Shown one piece after another: positions 53,252-63,302 of a stretch of DNA of 64,000 nt. The translations under genes and the position numbers were made by a program. Location: contig NZ_VKKS01000001.1 of NCBI RefSeq assembly GCF_019402645.1, positions 1,635,542-1,699,541 of the forward strand, given 5' to 3'. The first letter of the stretch is position 1; the number at the start of each line of letters is the position of its first letter. The notes below the pieces were generated by a model. That model was not told where the DNA came from. It searched no databases and saw nothing but the letters and a program-made list of their open reading frames with translations. The stretch is from Morganella morganii (GTDB lineage Bacteria; Pseudomonadota; Gammaproteobacteria; Enterobacterales; Enterobacteriaceae).

Positions 53252-54417
53252 ATTAAACACAACCTGTCTATATAATCTGCATACCACTGCAGCATTTCAC
53301 GCCGCCCATCCAAATACAGGGCATGGTTATACGTTCCGCGAATCACATTCTTATCAACATGAGCCAGCTGCAATTCTATCCAGTCAGCGGGATAATCCTG
53401 ATCGTTCAGAATAGTGCTCATTGTGTGCCGGAAACCATGCCCGACTATTCTTCCTTCCCACCCGATACGTTTTATCATGGCATTAATGGTATTTTCGCTC
53501 ATTACCTTCATCGGATCTGAGCGGTTCGGAAACAGATAATTAAAACGACCGGAAAGACAATTCAGTTCCCGCAGCAATGTAATTACCTGGTCAGATAGCG
53601 GAACGATGTGATCTTTCCGTTTCTTCATTTTATCCTTTGGAACCGACCACAATTTATTATCAAAATCTATTTCAGACCATTCACCAAAACGCAGTTCGGC
53701 GGTTCGTAATCCTGTAAGCATCAAAATTTTAGCTGCCAGCATGGTGGAAGGATCGCCGCTATACGCGTTGACTGCGGATAAAAAATCAGGGATTTCATTT
53801 GCGGTAAGGAATGGAAAACGGGTTGATACATGCCCTTTCATGGCACTTTTCAGTTCGGACACCGGATTATACTTTGCCCGCCCGGTCGCTATGGCATATT
53901 TGAATACTTCACTGGACCAGCGTCTTACTTTGCTGGCTTTCTCTGTTGCGCCCCGCTGCTCAATAGCAGATAGCGCTTTTAAGGCATAAATAGGTTCGAT
54001 ACTGTCAATCGGCAGATCACCGATAACCGGGTAAATATCCATCCGGAACGCTTCCAGAATATCGGCCGCGTATCCTTCCGACCAGCGTGATTTTTTGAAC
54101 TCATGCCATTCAACGGATAATTTTCTGAACGTGTTTTCTTTATCCGATACCGCTTTAACCTGCCTGGCTTTTACCGGGTCTACCCCATCAAGTAATTTAC
54201 GACGGGCATCATCCCGTTTTTTCCGGGCTTCGGCTAATGTGATTTCAGGGTATACCCCGATCGCGTACATTTTTTCACGACCGGCAAACTGATAGCGATA
54301 ACGCCAGTACTTTGCACCGCTGGTTTTAACCAGCAAGAAAAGCCCGGCACCATCAGCCAGTTTGTAATCTTTAATCTCAGGTTTTGCAGTTTCCACCTGA
54401 CGGGCGGACAATTTCAT
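53248..54417 (-). CDS. int: P4-type tyrosine integrase of prophage 1
   Basis: The 389-residue integrase has the DUF4102 N-terminal domain (LSARQVETAKPEIKDYKLAD, KYWRYRYQFAGREKMYAIGV). Its catalytic residues are R in LTGLRTAEL, HGFRHT, LAHVDKN and the nucleophile Y (about 363) in RGTYNHA. P4-type enzymes insert at tRNA 3' ends, in agreement with the tRNA-Thr fragment ~170 bases away. Arm-type repeats overlap its upstream region, so it may repress itself. Confidence 0.92.
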   Translation of the reverse strand: MKLSARQVETAKPEIKDYKLADGAGLFLLVKTSGAKYWRYRYQFAGREKMYAIGVYPEITLAEARKKRDDARRKLLDGVDPVKARQVKAVSDKENTFRKLSVEWHEFKKSRWSEGYAADILEAFRMDIYPVIGDLPIDSIEPIYALKALSAIEQRGATEKASKVRRWSSEVFKYAIATGRAKYNPVSELKSAMKGHVSTRFPFLTANEIPDFLSAVNAYSGDPSTMLAAKILMLTGLRTAELRFGEWSEIDFDNKLWSVPKDKMKKRKDHIVPLSDQVITLLRELNCLSGRFNYLFPNRSDPMKVMSENTINAMIKRIGWEGRIVGHGFRHTMSTILNDQDYPADWIELQLAHVDKNVIRGTYNHALYLDGRREMLQWYADYIDRLCLI

Positions 54418-54421
54418 GACA

Positions 54422-54463
54422 GGTACCCATGTGTCAAACTCAGATACCCATCTTTGTACCCGG
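54422..54463. promoter_or_regulatory. Candidate integrase arm-type sites, right end
   Basis: GGTACCCAT (54422-54430), GATACCCAT (54443-54451) and GTACCCGG (54456-54463) share the motif found at the left prophage end (14385-14406), all in one orientation, just upstream of int. Confidence 0.5.
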
Positions 54464-54539
54464 AAAAGTGTCGGATTGCAATGGAATAACGCGGATTTTA
54501 CTGGATAAATAAACAGTTAAAAATACATCAGATAAGAAA

Positions 54540-54580
54540 AAACCCGTTATTTTTCGCATATTTGCGGAGAATAACGGGTC
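54540..54580 (-). terminator. tRNA-type terminator at the right attachment site
   Basis: ACCCGTTATT...AATAACGGGT followed by TTTTTTC on the minus strand lies just after the tRNA 3' end read leftward. Confidence 0.7.
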
Positions 54581-54584
54581 TTTA

Positions 54585-54636
<52 letters not shown>

Positions 54637-54809
54637 AGTTTTGTTGTTTAATCAATTAGATACCGCATTAAATCACGCTTTCACGTCCCAACAATTAAAA
54701 AGATTGAAAAGGTATAAAACACATCGAAAACCATTTGAGTCCCAAATGTGTCCCATCCCCCAAATCCCCCTGCTATACTCCCATCATCACCCACCACTCC
54801 GAAACCAAC

Positions 54810-55034
54810 ATGCACAATCTCGCCAACCTGCCACAAGACGAAAAAGACAAAATTAATGCCGATTTAGCCGCAGCCGGTATCGCGTACAAAGAAAGACTCG
54901 GACTGCCGTATGATCTGTACGAAACAGAAAACCAACAGCCCGAGCATTTGCGCCCGTACTTCAGAGAGAGACTGGAGCACTACAGGGAGATCGGGAAAAG
55001 GCTTCCGCGTGGGTTTGAGTATGAGAGGGAGTGA
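54810..55034 (+). CDS. Small charged protein with RPYFRERL motif
   Basis: A 74-residue hydrophilic protein at the left end of prophage 2. Its end PEHLRPYFRERLEHYREIG is similar to the chromosomal protein at 7173-7373. I chose the internal ATG (MHNLANLPQDEKDK) as the start since the upstream part is low-complexity. The function is unknown. Confidence 0.55.
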   Translation: MHNLANLPQDEKDKINADLAAAGIAYKERLGLPYDLYETENQQPEHLRPYFRERLEHYREIGKRLPRGFEYERE

Positions 55035-55143
55035 TTATGTCATGTTCATGCTGACCTATCTTTACAGGAATGGTAAACTCACGCACTAGTTTTATTAACG
55101 GTCAATATTGGCATCATTAATTTAAAAACGGGCTGAGCAGTAA

Positions 55144-56460
55144 ATGAGTGACGGAGAATTTTTTAAATTTATATTCAACCATTGGCAGCAGTATCTGATA
55201 GTGATGATGCCAATAATAGCGCTTTGCTATCTTACGGTAAGAAAGCATGCTATTAATATATTTGACCCAATACATTTTTATTTTACATTTACTTTTGGCA
55301 CGTCATACGCCGTTGTTGCAATAATGTGCATTCACGGACTTATCCCGATACATCTGTCGTACATGGTGTTAGTGAACTGGCTAGCTCTGGCAATTGGACT
55401 TAGTGCGGCAAGAATGACAAAATCAAATATTTCATTCAATTTTGTTTCACGTGGATTCCATTTGCTTGATACGAATTACAAGGCCGTTGTATTTATCTTA
55501 TTTTTTGTTTGGCTTTCACTCACTTTTATTTATGTTACAAGTGTATCTTTTGATGCATTTGTAGCCTCAAGGTTCGAGGCCAATAAAGGCTTGGGCGGCA
55601 TTGTGAGATTGCTTGATTTTATCAGAATTACCCTTGTTTGCAGCCTGGTCATTTGCTCAATTAAATCATCTGGCCTTACGCGGGTTTCATTAATAATGCT
55701 GGCGGCAATCGTTGTTGTTGTTTCTTCATTTGTTACGGGTGCTAAATTCGCGCTCCTAGAATCCGCATTAACCATACTTGTTGCTGTCTACATATTCTCA
55801 GGGTGGAAGCCAGTTTTCACATTAAAAACAATATTGGTGATACTTTTATTAAGCGTAATAATGATTGCTTTCGTGCTTTTTCTTCTTACATTTGCATCAG
55901 AGTCTCTTGGTTACACAAAATCAAATTACATGAATGCTCCTGTTGTTGTTGAGTTGTTTTTCATGCGTATTTTTGCCAACGGAGATATGTATTACTTCTC
56001 ACTGCCGAACTCAGTAATAGACGGACTTTCTGTAGAGAGCCCAATTTATCAGCTATTTGGTTACATAATTGGGAATGGTGGCATGAATAAAATTTTTGAC
56101 TATGACTACTCTGGTAATGATATTGGCAGAATGATATGGAAATATTGGTATCCAGACGATACTATCTCTAGAGGACCAACAAATCATTTCGATTTGGCGG
56201 GGTACTCATACTTTGGCCTGCTTGGTGGTGTGGCAATGACAGTTATTATTGGATTCACCATAGGTAAAGCGTGCAAAATTAAAAATTCCATGGCGATTAA
56301 TTTGGTCATGACATCATCTGTTATTGCAGCCGTGTATAGTAGAGCATTGGTTTTACTTCTAAGTCCATCAGTAGGTATTGCATATCTTTTTGATTCTTTT
56401 GTAATTTTGTCATCAATTATCCTATTGACGTGGTTTCTTGCAAGATCGTCTCGTAAATAA
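55144..56460 (+). CDS. O-antigen polymerase-like membrane protein (lysogenic conversion)
   Basis: The 438-residue protein has about eleven membrane segments and a large periplasmic loop around residues 265-345 (FFMRIFANGDMYYFSLPNSV, RMIWKYWYPDDTISRGPTNH). This architecture is typical of Wzy-type polymerases. It sits at the end of a P22-like prophage next to the tailspike, the place where P22-group phages keep O-antigen modification genes. Such polymerases change the linkage of O-units. The gene is A+T-rich. Function is by topology and place; sequence identity to a known Wzy is not claimed. Confidence 0.72.
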   Translation: MSDGEFFKFIFNHWQQYLIVMMPIIALCYLTVRKHAINIFDPIHFYFTFTFGTSYAVVAIMCIHGLIPIHLSYMVLVNWLALAIGLSAARMTKSNISFNFVSRGFHLLDTNYKAVVFILFFVWLSLTFIYVTSVSFDAFVASRFEANKGLGGIVRLLDFIRITLVCSLVICSIKSSGLTRVSLIMLAAIVVVVSSFVTGAKFALLESALTILVAVYIFSGWKPVFTLKTILVILLLSVIMIAFVLFLLTFASESLGYTKSNYMNAPVVVELFFMRIFANGDMYYFSLPNSVIDGLSVESPIYQLFGYIIGNGGMNKIFDYDYSGNDIGRMIWKYWYPDDTISRGPTNHFDLAGYSYFGLLGGVAMTVIIGFTIGKACKIKNSMAINLVMTSSVIAAVYSRALVLLLSPSVGIAYLFDSFVILSSIILLTWFLARSSRK

Positions 56461-56474
56461 AATCGGGGGTTAAA

Positions 56475-56618
56475 ATGAATAAACATAGTAAAAATGCGAA
56501 TAAAAATGACGTATCAATGGAAAAAAAAGAGGATGCTGTAGTTTTATTATTGCTGTGCTCGTCTGTTGTTTTATTGATTTTGGCAGGAATCAAGATGCTA
56601 ATAACAAGTGGTGCATAG
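56475..56618 (+). CDS. 47-residue membrane peptide behind the polymerase gene
   Basis: Starts 14 bases after the polymerase stop with a GGGGG-containing upstream site. A charged N-terminus (NKHSKNANKNDVSMEKKED) is followed by one membrane segment (AVVLLLLCSSVVLLILAGIK). No family is recognised. Phage D3 encodes a small peptide (Iap) that blocks the host polymerase beside its own Wzy; a similar role is possible here. Confidence 0.55.
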   Translation: MNKHSKNANKNDVSMEKKEDAVVLLLLCSSVVLLILAGIKMLITSGA

Positions 56619-56709
56619 CAAACACCTGTTATTAGCTTATAGGCGGGAAGTTAAATAATTAAAAATTATTATATTTTAATATTAAGCATTGATGGTGAGT
56701 TTGCAAATG

Positions 56710-58926
56710 TTACTCACCATAGAATGATTTTGATTTAGATAATACATCCCAATCTTTCAACTGTGATGGCCCCTGAACGGCAACATTTCCTATGCACAGG
56801 TTAACATTGGCTATCTGTAAATTTATCTCCTGATTTTTTGGCAGGTCAAAGGAAAGGTATGCAATCCCATTATCATCAGACACCAACCCTTCAAATGGTA
56901 TATTTAGCGTAAACTTTTGAAGACCCCATGATGGCCCAGCGGTAAACCCACCAAAGGAGTGAGCTCTTACCACCCCACCTCCAGGTGAAAACGCCAGTAT
57001 AAGTGTAACTGAAACTTTAGTTGTTACTGATGGATTACCATTAACCATCATAAATGACAACGTTATGTTTTTACCTTGACATTTGAATGCGCTTTTATCA
57101 AGCATCACCTGAATCGATTTGATATCTGAGTTGGCTAATGGGACGACAATCCCAATATTCGTACCTTCGTGCGTAAACTGCGCATCGTTACTCATAAGAT
57201 TTCGATAGAAGTTAGCGGTAGATGCTCCATTAGATGTATACATCCAAAAATCAAATACTCTCACTTGTGTCGCAATATCTGAAAAGCTGAAGGAGCTACC
57301 ATTTCTTGACAGCCTTCCGCTCCCATTTATTACTAAATTTTCTGTATTTTTAATGCCATCCCATATCTGGACTAGTGCGTTTTGTTGATGAACCTGGATT
57401 GCGGGGTAGTTTATGACACCGTAGGAGTTATTTAAGCTTGGTCTTCCGCTAATAATATTTGTAGATACCAGTGGGTAATTGTTGTCATAATCAAATAGGT
57501 CAATATGACCGATATTGCAGTCACTTAGTACTACGTCTTCTCTTCCTGGCTTCATGAACCTACAATTTGACGGCGGATATCCTTCGCTGGTCGTGAAGTT
57601 GTGTGCATTCCAATAAAGTGAATTTCCGCCAATTACCCCACCTTTAAAATAGTGGTCATCAGGTGTAACTAGGTCATCGGGTAATCCACCATATGTGATC
57701 AGACATTCACACTCCGGATAAATGGTTTCGTGGTAACCGTTTATTCTTGGATTACTGGCAAACGCACCAAGTTGATGGGTAATTCGCCAGCCTTGTGCTA
57801 CACCATCAAATCGATAATCGGCACCACCAACATCAAAACAAACTCCACCAGATCTAGCACCCTCGATATGAAGATATACATCTGCTCCAACATGCAGTCG
57901 TGAGTTCCCGTAATCTACTGTACCATCCTTCATCTTCCCGTTAGCACTGAGAAAATTAACAGCCTTTGATTGCGTGTTACTATGTCTGATATTATCTACT
58001 GTAATATCCCAGCACTGACCATGAATCTTTATCTCATAATAGTCCTCAGACCCATAATTAATAAACCGAAGCCCAATGACCCGAGGGTTTGTGACATATT
58101 CATTAAAAACAATACCATGGTCTTTCAAGTCACCGGTGAAGGTAAAAGTCCCTTTCCCGACGAACCCGTAAGTCACATGCAGCTTGTGGTCTATGCCTCC
58201 ATTTTCACCATTAAATGTTATCCCATCTGGCCCAAACACAATCTGATTGCCAGCCCCTGTAAATTGAAGCTTTGTGTCACCATTACTTACCATAACAACA
58301 GGGCGAGTAAATTTAACAGTTACGGAATGCTTAAAATAACCAGATGGAAACTCCAGAGTGACGGGCTTGCCATTCCACTCTGAGTTATCAATTGCATTTA
58401 TGTCTGAAACAACTGCTAATAATTCATCATCAATAGCCATGCCTGGTAAATAATCTGACTGCATGTAATCTGAGAAATAAACCACATCACCTGATTTTTT
58501 TACTATTCTATCAATCTCATATCCTACGGTTTTATCACCATGCCCTACCAACAGAGAACCTCCTGCACCGGATAATTCTGTTCTCAACTGGTCAGGGTCA
58601 TACTTCAGCACATTAGGATAATAGAACTGCTGAGCACCGTATGAGTCATACACAGCCATAGAGTGGCCTTGTACGGTAACGAACTTGGCAATCTTCCCGT
58701 TATAAACAGGATAACCGGCCTGGTTGATGATCAGCGGCTGCGACACCGGTACAGTGGTTCCGTCCTCGTTTTCCAGATACACCTGGATTTGGTTTTCCGG
58801 GATAGTCGGGTCGGTATCGATTTTCCCGATAAATATTTTTCCGTTACTCGCCGCCTGGAATTTTCGTGCAAGTGTAAATAACTGATTTGTCATTGAGACT
58901 ACAACATTTGGTATAATGTCTGACAT
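56710..58926 (-). CDS. Tailspike with P22-type head-binding domain
   Basis: The 738-residue protein begins [20 protein letters not shown], and residues 1-115 are the P22 gp9-type head-binding domain ([40 protein letters not shown]). Residues ~150-520 look like a right-handed beta-helix with repeated strands, and the C-terminal ~180 residues a beta-sandwich or carbohydrate-binding type domain. It should bind and cleave the host O-antigen. The start at 58926 follows a GGAG site; a TTG 12 bases earlier is less likely. Confidence 0.85.
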   Translation of the reverse strand: MSDIIPNVVVSMTNQLFTLARKFQAASNGKIFIGKIDTDPTIPENQIQVYLENEDGTTVPVSQPLIINQAGYPVYNGKIAKFVTVQGHSMAVYDSYGAQQFYYPNVLKYDPDQLRTELSGAGGSLLVGHGDKTVGYEIDRIVKKSGDVVYFSDYMQSDYLPGMAIDDELLAVVSDINAIDNSEWNGKPVTLEFPSGYFKHSVTVKFTRPVVMVSNGDTKLQFTGAGNQIVFGPDGITFNGENGGIDHKLHVTYGFVGKGTFTFTGDLKDHGIVFNEYVTNPRVIGLRFINYGSEDYYEIKIHGQCWDITVDNIRHSNTQSKAVNFLSANGKMKDGTVDYGNSRLHVGADVYLHIEGARSGGVCFDVGGADYRFDGVAQGWRITHQLGAFASNPRINGYHETIYPECECLITYGGLPDDLVTPDDHYFKGGVIGGNSLYWNAHNFTTSEGYPPSNCRFMKPGREDVVLSDCNIGHIDLFDYDNNYPLVSTNIISGRPSLNNSYGVINYPAIQVHQQNALVQIWDGIKNTENLVINGSGRLSRNGSSFSFSDIATQVRVFDFWMYTSNGASTANFYRNLMSNDAQFTHEGTNIGIVVPLANSDIKSIQVMLDKSAFKCQGKNITLSFMMVNGNPSVTTKVSVTLILAFSPGGGVVRAHSFGGFTAGPSWGLQKFTLNIPFEGLVSDDNGIAYLSFDLPKNQEINLQIANVNLCIGNVAVQGPSQLKDWDVLSKSKSFYGE

Positions 58927-58994
58927 TGCTTTCTCCAAGCGTGAGTAATCGCATCATGCAATGATGTGATTTTTAAATTAAATAGGTGTGAAGT

Positions 58995-59093
58995 ATGAAT
59001 AACAAAGAATATGACGCGGATGAATTTGCGTCACTAATAATCAAAGTTGCGATTGCTTTTGCAGTAATGACATTTTTAATTAAACATATTTAG
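58995..59093 (+). CDS. 32-residue membrane peptide between tailspike and gene 16
   Basis: MNNKEYDADEFASLIIKVAI is followed by AFAVMTFLIKHI, one membrane helix, with an AGGTG site upstream. It is encoded on the strand opposite to the virion genes, where P22 relatives keep immunity and exclusion genes. A real but uncharacterised small protein is plausible. Confidence 0.45.
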   Translation: MNNKEYDADEFASLIIKVAIAFAVMTFLIKHI

Positions 59094-59110
59094 CCATCCG
59101 TGGCTCATGA

Positions 59111-61210
59111 TCACTTGGATTTTTCTCCCTGCATCACCGCAGTGGTGGCCTGTGATATCTGAGAGATAAGGCGATCATATGCCGTGCTGCCCTTTGGGGT
59201 GTTCGCCAATCTAAGCATCATGTTACGTATCGACTTGCTTTCATATACTCTTGCAAGCCCACCATAAGTGGCAAACGCGGCAGTTAAAGCACCGCCATTT
59301 CCCAGCACGTCAGCTGCCACTCCCGTCGGTATACCAACCTGCAAAAGCTCCTGCCCGGTTGGGGTAACCGCACCGGCTCTGGATGCCCTTTGTGTCTGCT
59401 CGAGGTATTTTTTCATCCCATTCAGATATTGTTTCTCGCTACCTTTAAACAGGATTCCTGTCTGCGCTGAAAGCCGGTTAATTTCATTCAGAAACTTCTC
59501 CGGACTGCCGCCTGATTTCTCGTAGGCTTTGCCGATAACAGACGCTCTGGCCGCATTCCTTCCGCGACTATCGAGTGATCTGTATAGTTGCTGAACCTCA
59601 CTTTTCTTATTACTGAAAAGGAGATTGTTGGCAACTTCCGGCGTGAGTTCGCCTTTCTGCAGAACGGATTTCAGCCGCGTATTATTCACCACCTGAGCCT
59701 CATGAGCGTATGCCGCATTAGCGTGGCGATACCGATCTGCTACTCTGGCACCGAGGTTATCAGACACAGACTGGTTGATGTCCTTTGACATGGCATCATA
59801 TACGCGGTTAACAGCACCCTGTGACTGAGAAGGCCACACCATGCGGTCACCTTTAACATCCTGTCTAAACTGAGTTCTCAGATCTCTCAGCAGGCTAAAA
59901 TCAGCGCCTTTTACTAACTCATCACGATAAGTCTGTAATTTATTGATGGTTTGAGTATCAGCTGCGCCACCAAGCCGCGCCAATCGGCTCATTTCATTAT
60001 CGATAGCTGTGATAGCTTGTGTCGGGTTTATGGTGCCGACCGACTGCATTGCGGAGTCTACTTCAGACATTCGCTTACCTGCCGCCTGTTTAACCTTGCT
60101 GGTCTGTCTCTGAAGGCTCTGAACAACTTCATCAGGTGATGGAGCGGCAAAGCTTTCTGAGTATTCCTGAATCAGTTTACTCCTTGCTTCCTGCTGATTT
60201 CTGCGTAGTGACCCGGTGCCGGCAACGGGTATTTTCTCAGCCAGTGCCTGAGCTGAACGGCCAGAGAATGTGCCAGGCTGAACAGCATCAGTGGTCATCA
60301 GCGGGGCGTTATTAGCATCAGCAAACTTAACCGCCTCTGCCGCCTCGGGTGACATCTTCCCTTTTATTGCCCGAGCCGCGGCGCCGACAATATTTTCAAA
60401 TGCCTTACCGCCGGTGCCGAGAACACCAGATAAGCCAACCTGAAACGGGTCAATGTCGGTTCCGCCCATGTAACTTGTGGTGCCCTGAATTAACGCATCT
60501 GTACCGGCTGCGCGAAGACCGGCACTGACCAACCCTCCTGCCCTGCCAGCTGGTGTATATGATGCTGCCAGAGCCGCGCCTGATGCCACATCCTCAGGAG
60601 ATAGACCGGGTTTGTTTAACGCATACTGACGCGGCGGCAGTTTGATAACAGTGTTCCCGTCACCATCAACTTCGGCCACGCCGCCATACTCAGCGGCCAG
60701 CTTATCGGCGTGATGCTTTGGCAACCATCCCATCTGCTTAACCATTTCGGGCATGGTGACAATAGCATTGCCCTTTGCGTCATATGAGATTTCCGCCCCG
60801 AGGTTTTTCAGCATGATTTCCTGATCTTGCTGATTACCCATCATCTGAGCCCAGGCAACTTTGGCGGCATCTTTGTTAAACTCGCTCAACTCAGGCGCGT
60901 CAGATACAGACTGGAGTTTCTCCATTTCCGGAGTCATGCGGCTCTCACCGGTAACCATATCTTTCACGTTAGCCCAAAATCCTTCAGGCTGCTGCGCTTC
61001 CTGCTGCTGTTCCTGAGCAGGCTGTTGTTCTTGCTGTACGGTCTCAACCGGATATGCAGTGTAAAACTGCTGCTTTGCCTCATTCACCGCTTCACCGGCC
61101 TGCGGGGCAACAACGTCATTAAAGTATTGCTCCTGTGCTTCAGCTCTCTGCTGAGGAGACAGCGCCTGATATTGCTGAGAGGCAATAACGTCTTTCCATG
61201 CCTTAGCCAT
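59111..61210 (-). CDS. P22 gp16-like DNA injection protein
   Basis: The 699-residue protein lies after the gp20-like gene and before the tailspike, the position of gene 16. It has a helical N-terminus rich in Gln (EEQQPAQEQ-like), a hydrophobic Ala/Gly-rich region near 210-300 (GLSPEDVASGAALAASYTPA), and long helices. gp16 is ejected with the DNA and helps it cross the inner membrane. It is longer than P22 gp16 (609 residues). Confidence 0.78.
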   Translation of the reverse strand: MAKAWKDVIASQQYQALSPQQRAEAQEQYFNDVVAPQAGEAVNEAKQQFYTAYPVETVQQEQQPAQEQQQEAQQPEGFWANVKDMVTGESRMTPEMEKLQSVSDAPELSEFNKDAAKVAWAQMMGNQQDQEIMLKNLGAEISYDAKGNAIVTMPEMVKQMGWLPKHHADKLAAEYGGVAEVDGDGNTVIKLPPRQYALNKPGLSPEDVASGAALAASYTPAGRAGGLVSAGLRAAGTDALIQGTTSYMGGTDIDPFQVGLSGVLGTGGKAFENIVGAAARAIKGKMSPEAAEAVKFADANNAPLMTTDAVQPGTFSGRSAQALAEKIPVAGTGSLRRNQQEARSKLIQEYSESFAAPSPDEVVQSLQRQTSKVKQAAGKRMSEVDSAMQSVGTINPTQAITAIDNEMSRLARLGGAADTQTINKLQTYRDELVKGADFSLLRDLRTQFRQDVKGDRMVWPSQSQGAVNRVYDAMSKDINQSVSDNLGARVADRYRHANAAYAHEAQVVNNTRLKSVLQKGELTPEVANNLLFSNKKSEVQQLYRSLDSRGRNAARASVIGKAYEKSGGSPEKFLNEINRLSAQTGILFKGSEKQYLNGMKKYLEQTQRASRAGAVTPTGQELLQVGIPTGVAADVLGNGGALTAAFATYGGLARVYESKSIRNMMLRLANTPKGSTAYDRLISQISQATTAVMQGEKSK

Positions 61211-62598
61211 TAATCACCCCATAATGATGAATATCCGGATTGCTGCTGTGCCGGTTGCTGTTTTGATGACGGCTTGCTACCACCGACATCCGCGTTGTAT
61301 TGCTGGTTATAGTTATCGGTATACTCTTTGATTTCACGGATTGATTGCTGCATAGACTCAGGGCTTGAATAATCAATTTGCGGCATTCCCTGAAAATACA
61401 TTTTTGCCTCCGGAATGGTATTGATGCCGCTAGCACCCATTTCTTTGGCTGCTGCGATTCCCTGATTTTGCATGCGCCCCTGAATTCGCTGACCCGCCAG
61501 ATATAACTGGCGCTCATCTTTACCGCTAAAGCGACTCCCATAATCAGCACCCAAAGCAGGAGAACCTGCTCCGCCAGTGATGCCAGTCATGAACCCCAAC
61601 CTTTCCGGGTCAGCATTTAGAATGGCATCGATGTCTTTCTTCATAGCGTAGTTTGTTGCACTCGCTGATGAGCTTGCAGGCGCTGCTATCGAGTTTGCTG
61701 GCACTCGCACGGTGTTGCCGTTATTGTCTATCCCTTCGTAATATGCGTTGGCTCCGGCTCCGTGAACTTTGCCAACAATACCGACAGTGCGGCCGTCAGA
61801 GAGCTGAACAGTTCGCTCCCCCTCTCCGCCACCGGAAGACATTGATCGCTGCATAGCCATATCCTGACCACGGCGGGTGGTTGATGCTGAGATATCCTGC
61901 CCGCGTCTCGCTGTTGCCGCACTGATATCCTGACCACGGCGAGCAGTTTCGGCAGAAATACGCTGTCCGTCTGCGGTAATGTCCTGCCCCCGCATGGTTA
62001 CTTTGCGATTCTCTTTATCACCAATAATGTCAAAATACTTTTCAGGAGTGAGCGCACTCATGCCGATAGTGTCAGCCAACTCAACAGCCCCTTTCGGATC
62101 AGCCTTAGCCAGGCGCTGTGCTTCTTTCGGGTCAATGCCGAGTCGCATCAGTTCAGCTGCATTTTTGGCAACGAACTGATCACCCGTTCCGGCGTTAACT
62201 GCCATGCGAAAGTTTGCGGCCACATTGCCGAGTGATTGCCTGGTGTCAGCGGAGATTCCTTCCATACCTTTCCCGATCTGCTCATTCATTTCGGGATACT
62301 CAGCAAAGAGTTGTCGCATAGATGCTGTATCACCGGCAGCGCGGGCTGTTCCATATTTCTGGAAAAACTCCTGCTGTCTCTGCGCCTGCTGGTCAGCCTG
62401 GTACATCTGAGCTACACCATACAGCCCCTGCAATCCCTGTAATACATGGTTATTGGCACCTGACCGCTGAATGTCATTATTCTCACGGATTAACGACAGT
62501 GCTGTGTTTGCGTCGGTTGCGCGGGGCGCGTTGCTATTTACCCCGCCTATTCCGCCGAGAAGACTTCCGGCAATGCCGCCCTGATTCCACGTTGCCAT
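61210..62598 (-). CDS. P22 gp20-like DNA injection protein
   Basis: The 462-residue protein matches gene 20 in length (471 in P22) and order. The start is MATWNQGGIAGSLLGGIGGV. An 11-residue repeat, RRGQDISAATA then RRGQDISASTT then RRGQDM, lies near residues 218-250. gp20 is part of the ejection machinery with gp7 and gp16. It overlaps gene 16 by one base. Confidence 0.82.
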   Translation of the reverse strand: MATWNQGGIAGSLLGGIGGVNSNAPRATDANTALSLIRENNDIQRSGANNHVLQGLQGLYGVAQMYQADQQAQRQQEFFQKYGTARAAGDTASMRQLFAEYPEMNEQIGKGMEGISADTRQSLGNVAANFRMAVNAGTGDQFVAKNAAELMRLGIDPKEAQRLAKADPKGAVELADTIGMSALTPEKYFDIIGDKENRKVTMRGQDITADGQRISAETARRGQDISAATARRGQDISASTTRRGQDMAMQRSMSSGGGEGERTVQLSDGRTVGIVGKVHGAGANAYYEGIDNNGNTVRVPANSIAAPASSSASATNYAMKKDIDAILNADPERLGFMTGITGGAGSPALGADYGSRFSGKDERQLYLAGQRIQGRMQNQGIAAAKEMGASGINTIPEAKMYFQGMPQIDYSSPESMQQSIREIKEYTDNYNQQYNADVGGSKPSSKQQPAQQQSGYSSLWGD

Positions 62599-62607
62599 AA
62601 CTCCCCC

Positions 62608-63300
62608 TTAAAACAGACTGCCGAGTAACCCAAGGCCAGCACCAATACCGGCACCCCACGGAGTCGACGCACCAATAGCGCTGGCAATACCGCCGCCCAA
62701 CATAGCCCCTGATGCCCCGCCGCCTATTGCCTGCTGGAAACCTGACGGACGGTTAGCGTTAGCCGCTGCTAAAGCAGCCTGCTGCTGATAAAGAGAGCCC
62801 ATATTGTTGGCGTAGTTCTGCCCGGCGTTGGCCTGCCCCTGTAATGCACCGAGGCCGATATTTGCCAGATTCTGTGCACTGTTCATCTGATCGCCAAGCC
62901 ACGCCTGACCGAGCGACGGAGCGATAGCCGCAAGTTGGTTGCCGGTCGCTGTTGACCCAAGCCCCCCCGTCGCTTCAGCTGCATTCAGAGCCTGATAGCG
63001 AGACTGGTCAGCCTGCCGCTTGTACATGTCTGAGCCATAGAAACCCTGTAACGCCTTATCCTGACCTTCCAGTGTTGACAATCCCTGCATCTGAGTAATG
63101 TACTGCTGCGCTAATGGCGTGAATGGAGCAAGGTTTGTCATAATCCGGTTGAGTTGAGCGTCCTGCAAATCGGCGGAATGTCGCATTGCATCAGCCTGAG
63201 CGCCTGCGCCATTATCGCCGCCACCCTTGCCGCCTTTTTCAGGGAACAGAGGTTCTTCACCGGCAATCTTTCGTGCCAGTTTAAAAATATATCCGGACAT
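62608..63300 (-). CDS. P22 gp7-like DNA injection protein
   Basis: The 230-residue protein (229 in P22 gp7) has a short N-terminus, a Gln/Ala-rich helical core (QALNAAEATGGLGSTATGNQ) and a Gly-rich C-terminus (ASGAMLGGGIASAIGAS). It is ejected into the periplasm during infection. It lies between the gp14-like and gp20-like genes, as in P22. Confidence 0.82.
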   Translation of the reverse strand: MSGYIFKLARKIAGEEPLFPEKGGKGGGDNGAGAQADAMRHSADLQDAQLNRIMTNLAPFTPLAQQYITQMQGLSTLEGQDKALQGFYGSDMYKRQADQSRYQALNAAEATGGLGSTATGNQLAAIAPSLGQAWLGDQMNSAQNLANIGLGALQGQANAGQNYANNMGSLYQQQAALAAANANRPSGFQQAIGGGASGAMLGGGIASAIGASTPWGAGIGAGLGLLGSLF

Positions 63301-63302
63301 AA

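Noticed and set aside
14328..54584. Prophage 1 as a Mu-like transposing phage
   Set aside because: The gpF-like and baseplate proteins recall Mu, but there is a P4-type integrase, a tRNA attachment repeat and no transposase A/B.
55144..56460. O-antigen ligase (WaaL) instead of polymerase
   Set aside because: Both are polytopic with a large periplasmic loop, but the phage-end location beside a tailspike and small peptide favours a converting polymerase; a ligase cannot be fully excluded by eye.
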